Part shown: positions 10,594-18,129 of the stretch, one piece after another
Position numbering within the stretch: the stretch's first letter is position 1
Layout of the letters: each line of letters starts with the position of its first letter
NCBI GenBank assembly: GCA_030066455.1
Contig: JASJBQ010000053.1
Span: 1-34,391 of the forward strand
DNA length: 34,391 bases
Source: Desulfobacterales bacterium
GTDB taxonomy: Bacteria; Desulfobacterota; Desulfobacteria; Desulfobacterales; UBA5852
Direction: 5' to 3'
The notes under the pieces: generated by a model
Seen by the model: only the letters and a program-made list of their open reading frames with translations
Databases searched by the model: none
What the model was told of the DNA's origin: nothing
Program-made: the position numbers and the translations under genes

Positions 10594-10621
10594 TTGATAC
10601 CATGAAAATCCATCATGTCAA
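10594..10621 (-). promoter_or_regulatory. Candidate promoter of the DUF4143 ATPase gene
   Basis: The minus strand shows TTGACA (10621-10616, a perfect -35) and, after 16 bases, TATCAA (10599-10594, four of six matches to the -10). Transcription from it would start near 10587, which is the GTG start codon itself, implying a leaderless message if this is the real promoter. The -35 overlaps the loop and the -10 overlaps an arm of the inverted repeat at 10597-10639. Confidence 0.4.
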
Positions 10622-10639
10622 GCAGGAATTTCATGGTAT
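10597..10639. repeat. 15-bp inverted repeat overlapping the DUF4143 ATPase promoter
   Basis: The left arm at 10597-10611 reads ATACCATGAAAATCC and the right arm at 10625-10639 reads GGAATTTCATGGTAT. The arms pair at 14 of 15 positions across a 13-base spacer. The element starts 10 bases upstream of the start codon and covers the candidate -10 and -35. It fits an operator for a dimeric repressor or an autoregulatory site; a hairpin role is less likely if the transcript starts downstream of it. Confidence 0.7.
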
Positions 10640-10958
10640 TTATGCCCTAATGCTGCAAGGCCACCGATATAAAAAGGGTCCAACCACGGTCAGAATGGAT
10701 ATAATCAACCCTTTAAAGATGATTTAACCAAGCTTAATGGCTGAAACCATTTTTTTTTCAACTTTGGAGGCCAAAGGCCAGATTGAGGTATTGATTTCAT
10801 TATATCAGCAAGTTGAATGATATCGATTGCTTTTAAGTGCTATTGTATACCAGAATTTGATACCCTGATCACAAATTCACTTCAAAATATAATGAACCAT
10901 TCATAGCTCTCAATCAACTACCAGAGCTAAATTGGAAAGGGTTGCTGAACGACTGAAT
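10640..10958. other. AT-rich intergenic region
   Basis: This stretch of about 320 bases lies between the stop of the cargo gene and the inverted repeat upstream of the DUF4143 ATPase gene. It is much more AT-rich than the genes on either side and has no credible coding frame. A 7-bp inverted repeat (TAGCTCT at 10904-10910 with AGAGCTA at 10923-10929) lies just past the cargo gene, but no T-run follows it on the minus strand, so I do not call it a terminator. Confidence 0.6.
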
Positions 10959-12737
10959 TTAATTTAGGGCTTGGATAAAGCGCATATAGACCTCGGCACT
11001 ATTGAAGGCCTCATCCCACGTCAACCCGCGGACTTTGATCGAGCTTTTGTTGTCGATGGGATCTTCGGGATCGGTTTCCCCATGCCCGATCCCGACCAGG
11101 TGGGTATACTCATGGATAACCGTATTGATGATCTGCCGGCGTGTGGTCGTCCCCGTTATTCGAAAGATGTTGCGGTTATACGTGATGCCCGCCTCGGGAA
11201 TCACCCGGCCTGTTTCCGGGTCAATCTCTGTATAAGCCCGGGGAGGGCTTTGGTGTCCCGAGCGCCTGAGGTCGGATGCGGTTCGGCAGTAGCTGTCAAC
11301 CGGGGATTCCAACTTCTTTTGAAGCGCGGTTAGGTTTTCCTTCAACAGAAACAAATGGGCGCTATCGGTGGGCGCGATCGAAAAGAAACGTCTCAACGGA
11401 CCGGCAATCGCTTCCGGGTTTTCCAGGGCCCGGAGGGCGTTGGTTACCAACTCCAAAGCGATGCCGGCATATTCCGTTATTTTCGTTTCGATCTTTTCTC
11501 CGCCGCATGATCCGTCCGGAAATACAGGGGCGCGCTGCAGCCGGCCGGACGGCCCGTTTCCTTCCGATTGCTGCACCACATGGGTCAGTTCGTGGGCCAG
11601 GAGCCGCCTGCCCTCGGAGCTGTCGGCGCTGAACTGCCCTGATCCGAAAAAGATATCTTTTCCCAATGTAAAGGCCCTGGCATTTATGGCCTTGGCGGCT
11701 TGCGCGGCCGTCTGCCCGGTATGAATCCGTACCTGGCCGAAGTCGCGACCGAGGCGCGGTTCGAAGAAGGCCCGTTCCGAGATGGGCAGGGGCCGACCGC
11801 TGCCCTGCATTGCGGCGATCTGCCCGCCTGTCTGCGGCGGCGCTGCAGAAAAGTTATGGTCCGGCATATGTCGCGATACGGGTTCTTCCTCTGTCCCATT
11901 TTCAGTGGTTTTGCGGAGAAGCGGTGTAACGCTTTCTGCCGGCGCCGGCTGGGTTTGTTCTCCCGTTTTCTGCTCCTCGGATGCGGGGGCCTTCCAGAAT
12001 GACCGCAGGGCGTTGCCATAGGTGCCTCCTTCCAGATCCGAGAGAGCATGCAATATGACCGGTGTCTTGCTGCGCTCCCCGAGCTTGCTCGAGAACGTCA
12101 TGCGGCCGTATGGCTGCGCGGCCTTTCGCGCCGCATGCCCGACAGCACCCTCTTGTTCACCGAACAACACCAGGTCCGCACTGGTGTCACCGCCGTTGGC
12201 ATACCGCGCGAATCCGTGGTGATCCATCAGGTAGCGGGTCCACCCCTCCAAGTTCGTGGAATATTTCAGTTCCGAGATCGTTCTTGAGGTAATGATGCGA
12301 TCGTCAATCCCCACTGCCCATGCGAAACAGTTGAATCCGTAAGTCCGTTCTACCAGTATGCGGTACGCGGTCAGGTTGGGAAAGTTGTGATCGTGAACTC
12401 CGATGTCAGAAAGCTCGTTGGGTTTGGGTGCTCTACCGGGAGCGGATTCGTCCGGCGTTGAAAGTGCTTCGTGAGGGGCATCGGGATTCTCCGATCGCTG
12501 TATCATTGGTTTGGTGGCCTGCATTATTTTCCCAGCAACGCTATCAGCCTCCTGTTCGTAGACATCACTGGCGGCACCGGTAACCAGCGTTGGTTGGAGG
12601 CTCGGGCCGCGTAAAATCTGGCGAACTGCAGTTCTTCCAATATGGCGGTTGAAATCGGCTGTAGTCGATGCAGTTCCCCGGTGTCTATGCAAGGAGACTA
12701 ATGCATCGTGTTTTTTCGCAACTGAAAAAATCTTCAT
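10959..12737 (-). CDS. DUF4157-containing eCIS cargo protein with NCFAWA domain and C-terminal zinc protease motif
   Basis: This is a 592-residue protein (start ATG at 12737; a TTG eight codons upstream is possible). Residues 1-75 form a leader ending in VYEQEADSVAGKIM, the conserved N-terminal part of DUF4157 proteins. Residues 120-250 are a separate domain with FNCFAWAVG (Cys137), GHAARK (His201), FSSKLGE and LEGGTYG, resembling a papain-like family I believe is DUF7689. Residues 310-400 are the DUF4157 core: VRIHTG, ARAFTLGKDIFFG and HELTHVVQQ (His382, Glu383, His386). The C-terminus has HEYTHLVGIGH (His542 to His552), then GETD and WDEAFNSAEVYMRF, like an M35-type or metzincin-like zinc endopeptidase. 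DUF4157 is known as a marker of eCIS cargo; loading into the tube lumen is inferred from that and from the position behind the structural operon. No immunity gene is apparent. Confidence 0.82.
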   Translation of the reverse strand: MKIFSVAKKHDALVSLHRHRGTASTTADFNRHIGRTAVRQILRGPSLQPTLVTGAASDVYEQEADSVAGKIMQATKPMIQRSENPDAPHEALSTPDESAPGRAPKPNELSDIGVHDHNFPNLTAYRILVERTYGFNCFAWAVGIDDRIITSRTISELKYSTNLEGWTRYLMDHHGFARYANGGDTSADLVLFGEQEGAVGHAARKAAQPYGRMTFSSKLGERSKTPVILHALSDLEGGTYGNALRSFWKAPASEEQKTGEQTQPAPAESVTPLLRKTTENGTEEEPVSRHMPDHNFSAAPPQTGGQIAAMQGSGRPLPISERAFFEPRLGRDFGQVRIHTGQTAAQAAKAINARAFTLGKDIFFGSGQFSADSSEGRRLLAHELTHVVQQSEGNGPSGRLQRAPVFPDGSCGGEKIETKITEYAGIALELVTNALRALENPEAIAGPLRRFFSIAPTDSAHLFLLKENLTALQKKLESPVDSYCRTASDLRRSGHQSPPRAYTEIDPETGRVIPEAGITYNRNIFRITGTTTRRQIINTVIHEYTHLVGIGHGETDPEDPIDNKSSIKVRGLTWDEAFNSAEVYMRFIQALN

Positions 12738-13124
12738 AGCGATATCTTTTTGCAGTACCAAGACTGAGACGTATCATAAGGTGTAAATCTTACCCATTTT
12801 CTCAGATTATAAGCATCACCCGTTTGATTGATCACGTTGCTCAGATTATTAGGTTCATATTCAGTGTTCAATAGAAGGACCCTTTATAGGACCCGAAGCA
12901 ATCGATCGGCAAAGCCTGGGTTTTTGATTCTTGATAGATCGTTATGGGGTTTGCTCCTCGACCTGAGGACAGCCATCGGCCCCTCACGTGGGGGCCTTTT
13001 GAACCTTGGGCTCCGGCATGCGCATCACCTCATCGGCCACGCGGTCGGCCTCCTGTTCGTAGATGCCGTTGGGCGCGCCGATGGTAAGTTTGGTTTGAAG
13101 CCGCGGGCCGCGTATAATCTGGCG
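12603..13124. repeat. Paralogous leader sequences of two cargo genes
   Basis: The 21 bases at 12603-12623 and at 13104-13124 differ at one position. Further matching blocks surround the YEQEAD codons (near 12548-12563 and 13048-13063). Both copies encode RQI-(L/I)-RGP-x-LQ-x-x-L followed by YEQEAD on the minus strand. This shows that the cargo gene and the short upstream open frame share an ancestral leader. Confidence 0.8.
12806..12811 (-). promoter_or_regulatory. Candidate -10 box upstream of the cargo gene
   Basis: The minus strand reads TATAAT, a perfect -10 hexamer, in an AT-rich spacer about 70 bases upstream of the cargo ATG. The sequence 17 bases further up (TGATCA) matches only three of six -35 positions, so the promoter is uncertain. 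If real, the cargo gene could be transcribed separately from the structural operon. Confidence 0.35.
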
Positions 13125-13235
13125 AATATCGGCCCTATTGCTTTCCGCAGTCGAAATCGTGTATGTCCCGACATTCGGACGATTCGGCCGAACCGCCTTA
13201 TACACCTGCCTTTTGAGGATGTAATGGTTTCTCAT
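12984..13235 (-). pseudogene. Orphan DUF4157-type leader (truncated cargo gene)
   Basis: This 83-codon frame encodes only the leader portion of a DUF4157 cargo protein: IRQIIRGPRLQ, then GAPNGIYEQEADRVADEVM, then EPKVQKAPT and a TGA. It aligns with residues 35-80 of the neighbouring 592-residue cargo protein. It lacks the VRIHTG and HELTH core that defines an active DUF4157. After the TGA the same frame runs on for 16 sense codons (GADGCPQVEEQTP and so on) before a TAA, with no recognisable toxin domain in the remaining 220 bases. It begins 39 bases after the last structural gene, the usual cargo slot. AAAGG abuts the ATG. It is most simply a decayed second cargo gene, though a short peptide could still be made. 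Confidence 0.7.
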
Positions 13236-13274
13236 CCTTTGATCTTCTGCTTTGTGATTTATCGGTTTCGCAAA

Positions 13275-16169
13275 TCATTTCCAGCTGTCTTCCGGCAGAT
13301 TGGCCGCCAGACCGCGGTTCCGTGCAGCCGTCAGCATTTCTCCCCCGCCGACCGTAAATCGATCTGCGCTTAAGTCGACGTATTGGTCGCGTCGGACCCG
13401 GTTGCCGGTGCCGATAACCGTTTTGCCAACCCCCCATCCTATCGGGTCCTTAAGGGCTTGAAATTCATTGGCCGCCAGGGTGAGATTTTCGAAGAGGATC
13501 TGATTATCGTTCCCTGCTATGATATTACTCTCGAATAGAGCGGTTCGATAAAGGCCCTGAATCAAAGTTTCACCTTCGCTGTTTTGGATCATATCGCGGA
13601 GGGTTTTGATTATATCTTCACTTACGGTCAGCCGGGTGATCCGGTTGTCCCAAGCCTGAAGGTTTGCGCCGGACGACAGGAAACGAATCTGAACAGGCGG
13701 CTTGAAATCTCCCGCAATTTCGTCAATCTCGCTTGGGCTGAGATCAGTTCCCCCCGGGAGGCCGTAGAAACCGACGCTGCCGAAAATCGTGTTGTCCTCG
13801 AGGGCAACGCTGGCAAGGGCATCCATGAAGATCACGCCCCTGCCGGCAGCAGCATGGTGGGCCTGATCCCGGACGTCGCGCAACCGATTCAGCAGGGCCT
13901 CGCTATCGATGGTCTCGCGGGCGAGGGTTTCGACCAGATGACGGTAGGCCAAATCCTCGTTCACCGTGATTCGTACCTCTTTGAGTTGGCTCTCGATTCG
14001 GCCGGCCAGAAGTCTCCGTTCATTTTGACGTAGCTGGGCCCATCTATCAGCCTTCGCCGCTGCCGGTACCCAAAAATCGTCACGCTGGGCGAGGGCATAA
14101 AGCGATACCAGTTCGGAATCGAATTCGAGCACCGCTTGCGGCTTTTCCAAGCCGATCGCTGTGTAGGCCTCCAGGATATTTGCTTCCAGCCGGACGCGAT
14201 CGCCGCCGGCCACTTGGATAAGGGGATTTTTTTGGGCCAGCCCCATGTGGTGCAGGTTGCGGATGTCTACCGCGGTACATCTCGTCACAGTCATCGGCAG
14301 GTCCGGTCTCATTGCATCGATCGTAAAATTCTCCAACTTCAGCGATGCAAGTCCGATGAATGCCAACGGCCTCTCCAATTTGACCTTAGTACCTGCACCG
14401 CACCCAGTGATGGAGAGGCTGAAGTGTTCAGATTTGGTTTCCCACGTTCCGCCGAAGATATGGTCTCCGGGCAGCAGGCAGATGCAGATGTCCGTGGCAT
14501 TCTGGCTAAAAAGGGTTTTGAGGGTTTCCTCCAATGTCCTGAACTGGCCGCCGTCCCCAACGGTGATTTTGCAGCCGCCGCCGGCCGGGCGGCGGCAGAG
14601 TTCATCCAGAGCGTCCTGGACCGTAGCAATCTCGGGCCGGTCTAGATAGGTACAATCCGGCCGGGGCTGGTAGCTGATCTGGCGGGCCTGTACATCGCAC
14701 AGCAGCTTCAGGGCCTGTTCAACCGTTTCAATGGTTTGCCCCTCGTAAATGCTGGTGTCGCAGGGTTTGGGAAATCCCACATCCTTGGCCTGGATGGTGC
14801 AAATATGATCCAGGGCATCTTTTACCGTGCCCGCGAAATTCTGGAAAAGTCCCCTGGAACAGTCCGTTTGGTAATCGACGTCGGAAGCCCACAGATTCGT
14901 CAGGGGGGGAAAGCTTTTGCGACGCCTGTCGGCTCCGTTCGCAACCGCTTGAACCGTGCCGTCCGCCGCCACCTGCGCCAGGCTCAGGTAATGGTGGACA
15001 ATCCCCTCGGGCCGAGCCGCGTCCAGGACCTTGTTGCCGGGGTTGTGCGCCGCCTCTCGAACCGGCGCCAGCCAGAAGTCCCCGGCCACGAAGGCACGAC
15101 CGGCCGTCTCCAGTTTCAGTTCCAGCGCCTCCAGGTTGATTTTCACGTTCGGACCCGGAGTGATATGCCCGGGAGCGGTATCGGGCACCTCGGTGGACAA
15201 GGGCACGCCCATGTCGAATCCTTCAACCAGTGACCAGCCGGGTCCGCTGCGGGTGAGCCGGCAGTAGCCGTCCCATCGCCGCACATGGTCTCGTGGTTCG
15301 TCCGTACCCGTTTCGGGGATTTCGTAGGCGGGTTTCAAAGCGCCCGGGGTGGGGTTGAAGCCGGGGGTCAAATGCACGCCCGCATGCTTCTCACTGGCGA
15401 GATTGAAAAACTCGTAGATGTAGCGACCGCTCATGACGAACCCGGGCGGCATCCGGTCCTCGCTCTCGGCGGCATACTGCTCGGCGCCGTTTTCGCTCGA
15501 CCACTTGAGCGTAAGGCCGGTGGGCGCATCGGCCGGTCCCATGACCGCATGCACCTCCAGGCGGAACAGGTAGTTGCCGATGCGGCCCTCGCCGGCATCG
15601 ACCTGCCCGGCGCAGGGGTCGCAGGGGTCACCGGATTCCCGGTTGCCGTGCAGCTCCAGTGTCAGGACGGCGTTGCCCCGCCGTAGAATATCTTTTTCCG
15701 GGTCGACACCCGGCGCACAGGTCTTGATCTGCAGCATGGCCTGGGTACGGGTGCAGGTATCGGCCCCGTTGAGACCGGCATCGCGTAAATCCGGATCTTC
15801 AAGGGCGGTCAGGGATCGCTCCCAGAGATCGGCATAAACGGTGTACGGTCCGGTGGCGGGCAGGTTGGGGTGATTCGGATAATCCGGCTGATTGTCGGCA
15901 CCGATGGGATCCGTGCCGAGCAGCTCGGCCCGCAGGCCGTTCACATAGAGGTCGCCCGGTCGAATCATTCGGTTGCTGGTGATGGTCAAGGCGCCGTTGC
16001 GGGGCGATCCCGTGCCGACGACGTCTTTCAGGGCTTCGGCCAAATGCCCCTTGAGCAGATCGACCAGGTTGTTCCAATCGGCGTCCGTGATCATCCGCCC
16101 CTGTTGCTGGTAAACCCCGGCATAGCGCTTTTGCGGCTTGAAGGCATTTCTGGAAATCTGTGTTTTCAT
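13275..16169 (-). CDS. DUF6519 baseplate-associated protein with predicted parallel beta-helix
   Basis: This 964-residue protein starts MKTQISRNAFKPQKRYAGVY and continues QQGRMITDADWNNLVDLL, the signature of the DUF6519 family found at the distal end of many eCIS loci. The N-terminal third includes a Trp-rich beta domain. From about residue 531 (KITVGDGGQFRTLEETLK, then LPGDHIFGG) it becomes a right-handed parallel beta-helix of the pectate-lyase type, with rungs such as LKLENFTIDA, VALEDNTIFGSVG and ILFENLTLAANEF. A helical stretch near 700-800 interrupts the rungs. ATG 16169 is preferred to a TTG nine codons upstream, which has a poor context. It follows the gpI-like gene by 39 bases and is the last structural gene. 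A surface or receptor-contacting role is inferred from the beta-helix and from the absence of another fibre gene. Confidence 0.82.
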   Translation of the reverse strand: MKTQISRNAFKPQKRYAGVYQQQGRMITDADWNNLVDLLKGHLAEALKDVVGTGSPRNGALTITSNRMIRPGDLYVNGLRAELLGTDPIGADNQPDYPNHPNLPATGPYTVYADLWERSLTALEDPDLRDAGLNGADTCTRTQAMLQIKTCAPGVDPEKDILRRGNAVLTLELHGNRESGDPCDPCAGQVDAGEGRIGNYLFRLEVHAVMGPADAPTGLTLKWSSENGAEQYAAESEDRMPPGFVMSGRYIYEFFNLASEKHAGVHLTPGFNPTPGALKPAYEIPETGTDEPRDHVRRWDGYCRLTRSGPGWSLVEGFDMGVPLSTEVPDTAPGHITPGPNVKINLEALELKLETAGRAFVAGDFWLAPVREAAHNPGNKVLDAARPEGIVHHYLSLAQVAADGTVQAVANGADRRRKSFPPLTNLWASDVDYQTDCSRGLFQNFAGTVKDALDHICTIQAKDVGFPKPCDTSIYEGQTIETVEQALKLLCDVQARQISYQPRPDCTYLDRPEIATVQDALDELCRRPAGGGCKITVGDGGQFRTLEETLKTLFSQNATDICICLLPGDHIFGGTWETKSEHFSLSITGCGAGTKVKLERPLAFIGLASLKLENFTIDAMRPDLPMTVTRCTAVDIRNLHHMGLAQKNPLIQVAGGDRVRLEANILEAYTAIGLEKPQAVLEFDSELVSLYALAQRDDFWVPAAAKADRWAQLRQNERRLLAGRIESQLKEVRITVNEDLAYRHLVETLARETIDSEALLNRLRDVRDQAHHAAAGRGVIFMDALASVALEDNTIFGSVGFYGLPGGTDLSPSEIDEIAGDFKPPVQIRFLSSGANLQAWDNRITRLTVSEDIIKTLRDMIQNSEGETLIQGLYRTALFESNIIAGNDNQILFENLTLAANEFQALKDPIGWGVGKTVIGTGNRVRRDQYVDLSADRFTVGGGEMLTAARNRGLAANLPEDSWK

Positions 16170-16208
16170 TGGCCCCGTCCCATCTGTATCGAACAACCCA
16201 TGTCAATA

Positions 16209-18125
16209 TTAGGCTTCATTCTGGCTTTCCCCGGTATTACAGCTCTCCCTGGGGAGCACCTGCAAGCGCAGGTCCGGCACGACGACGGCTTCGATCCCCA
16301 CCGGGAGAAAACCCTTCAGTTTGTCCTGGACCGCTTCCGCCAGGAGGGCGTACTTTCGCGTGTGGTACGCTCCCATCTCGCCACCGTCCTCGGCCCCGAA
16401 ACGCACGGACCCGGACGTTGCCGGGTGCAGAACCCCGCAGCCCGCGCGGCCGAATTCGGTGGTCCACATCACCACCGGGTCACGGGTGCTTTGGTAGATA
16501 TGCATCCCGTCGATCGGCTGGCGTTCGTGAAACCGTGCGTAACGCAAGCAGGCCGGGCGCGGTGGAGCGGAAGGCGACCCGCCGCTGCGGAAAAGGAGGC
16601 CCAGAAAAAGCGAATCGCTGGCTTCCAAGGCTTCAACCGGCGCGTTCTCCAGCACGGTGCAATACTCCAGTCGGACCAGCCCGTCGGGAACCAGCATGTT
16701 CTTGATCAGGCTGTCCCTTGCGTCCAGCACAGGCAGCTCCGTGTCGCGCGTGGCAATATCCACCCGGCGGGCGGCAACAGCCTCCAATTCGAGGCGCCCC
16801 TGATCGACCCGGAGGGCATTGTCCAGGTGCAGCCCTTCGAAGCGATAGTGTTCGACCTCGGCCAGTTCGATCCGGCCGATGATCTTTATCGGCATGTACC
16901 ATTCGGTGCCGAGGGTTTGGTTGCAGAACACGCGCACCGGCGCCGCCAGTCCCGACCGATCCTCCCGGCGCTCTTCGAAAAGACTTTGGTAGCGCAATTC
17001 CCCACGCCGGTCCCAGCGGATGGTGACCGCACTTAGCACCTCCAGCTTTACCCGTTCGGAAGGGACGGGCACGGTCAATGTTTTCGGCGGTGCCGGTCCC
17101 TTGAGGCTGAGCGCCTGGTTTGTGGCGGCCGTCACCGCTACCGGCAGTGTAACGTTCGACCCGGTCTCGGTTTCAATCCGCAACAGCCCTCGACTCCCCG
17201 CGGAAATCTTCGGCGCCTGCGCCCTGAGCGGAAATTCCGCACAGTAGGCCGTCGGTGCAAAGCCGCACGGCTGATAATCGAGGGCCCCCTGATCCGGGTC
17301 GGGGCTTATGACCACAGATGGCCGCGGAAGGGGAAAAAAGCCGGTCGGCGGCGGGGCATATAAAACCGCCCGTTTGGGATGACAGTGGCCCTGCCGCCAG
17401 TGGGGCGTGCGCACATCCACCGTTCGCCTGGCAGTGTCCTCGTAGCTGCCCGGGAAGCACGGGGCGCCGTGAGAGTTGACCTGGCGCCACCAGACGGTGG
17501 TGCCGCCGAAATCGGTCTGCTTGGCCGCGGGGTTCTGGGGCGTACCATCCAGCTGCACGGCCCGTGAGGGATAGCGCAGGTCGATCGTGGCCGAATTCAG
17601 ATCCGGGTGGCGCGCGGCCCAATTGGCGTGCCGCCTGAAATCATCGAAGCGTTCCGACGCTCCCCGTGCCCTGGCCGGCAAAAGCGGCAAACCGATCCGC
17701 GGCGTCGTGGCCACCTTTTTCCAGCCCTCCTGCACCTCGACTTCCAGCCTTCCCACCTGTTCCGCGATTTGTTCCAGAACCTTGAGGGTGCCCTTGCGCT
17801 GCCGCCAGGCCACGGCATGGGCCACTTCCGCGCGCCGCCCGGCCTCGTCCGGGGACACCATGTGCACATCCAGCAGATCGGCGATATAGGGCAGCAGCCA
17901 GGGTTGCCCGCCAAGCTCCGCGGGGGGATCGTCCGGGAAGACGTCGGCCAGACGTTGATCCATCGTCCGACGGATCAAATCGAGCAGATGGCCGCAGGCA
18001 TCCAGGTAGCGCGCCAGATCGCCGCCGGCCTCGGGATCGATGGTGTCCCGGGTGCGGTAAACCTCGGGCAGAAGTTCGAAAAGCGCTCGACCGGCTTGCG
18101 TTTGGATGTACTTGTCGGCGTTCAT
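16209..18125 (-). CDS. gpI-like baseplate wedge protein with predicted beta-helix extension
   Basis: This is a 638-residue protein. The first 190 residues match the phage P2 gpI / tail protein I pattern seen in eCIS (Afp12-like position): LFELLPEVYRTRD, LLPYIADLLDVHM and AHAVAWRQRKGTLKVLEQIA. Between about 415 and 510 are short beta-helix-like rungs (ELAEVEHYRFEGLHL, LVRLEYCTVLENAPV, ALEASDSLFLGLLF). The C-terminal part contains RYARFHERQP, EFGRAGCGVLHP and GAEDGGEMGAYH, a tail commonly found in these proteins. The ATG at 18125 has AAAGGTG upstream. It follows the long baseplate-J gene by four bases. The gpI part should help close the baseplate wedge; the rest is larger than in P2 and may bear fibres or contact the DUF6519 protein. 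Confidence 0.83.
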   Translation of the reverse strand: MNADKYIQTQAGRALFELLPEVYRTRDTIDPEAGGDLARYLDACGHLLDLIRRTMDQRLADVFPDDPPAELGGQPWLLPYIADLLDVHMVSPDEAGRRAEVAHAVAWRQRKGTLKVLEQIAEQVGRLEVEVQEGWKKVATTPRIGLPLLPARARGASERFDDFRRHANWAARHPDLNSATIDLRYPSRAVQLDGTPQNPAAKQTDFGGTTVWWRQVNSHGAPCFPGSYEDTARRTVDVRTPHWRQGHCHPKRAVLYAPPPTGFFPLPRPSVVISPDPDQGALDYQPCGFAPTAYCAEFPLRAQAPKISAGSRGLLRIETETGSNVTLPVAVTAATNQALSLKGPAPPKTLTVPVPSERVKLEVLSAVTIRWDRRGELRYQSLFEERREDRSGLAAPVRVFCNQTLGTEWYMPIKIIGRIELAEVEHYRFEGLHLDNALRVDQGRLELEAVAARRVDIATRDTELPVLDARDSLIKNMLVPDGLVRLEYCTVLENAPVEALEASDSLFLGLLFRSGGSPSAPPRPACLRYARFHERQPIDGMHIYQSTRDPVVMWTTEFGRAGCGVLHPATSGSVRFGAEDGGEMGAYHTRKYALLAEAVQDKLKGFLPVGIEAVVVPDLRLQVLPRESCNTGESQNEA

Positions 18126-18129
18126 GCGA

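Noticed and set aside
10904..10929. Seven-base inverted repeat just past the cargo gene stop.
   Set aside because: Weak AT-containing stem with a 12-base loop and no T-run on the minus strand; not a credible terminator.
12801..12849. Ten-base direct repeat CTCAGATTAT at 12801 and 12840.
   Set aside because: Too short and only two copies; no known system is suggested, though one copy overlaps the candidate -10 box.
12978..13000. GC hairpin (GGCCCC/GGGGCC, loop of seven) followed by TTTT on the plus strand, at the end of the leader fragment.
   Set aside because: It would only terminate plus-strand transcription, and no plus-strand gene reads into it. On the minus strand, where the genes run, no T-tract follows.
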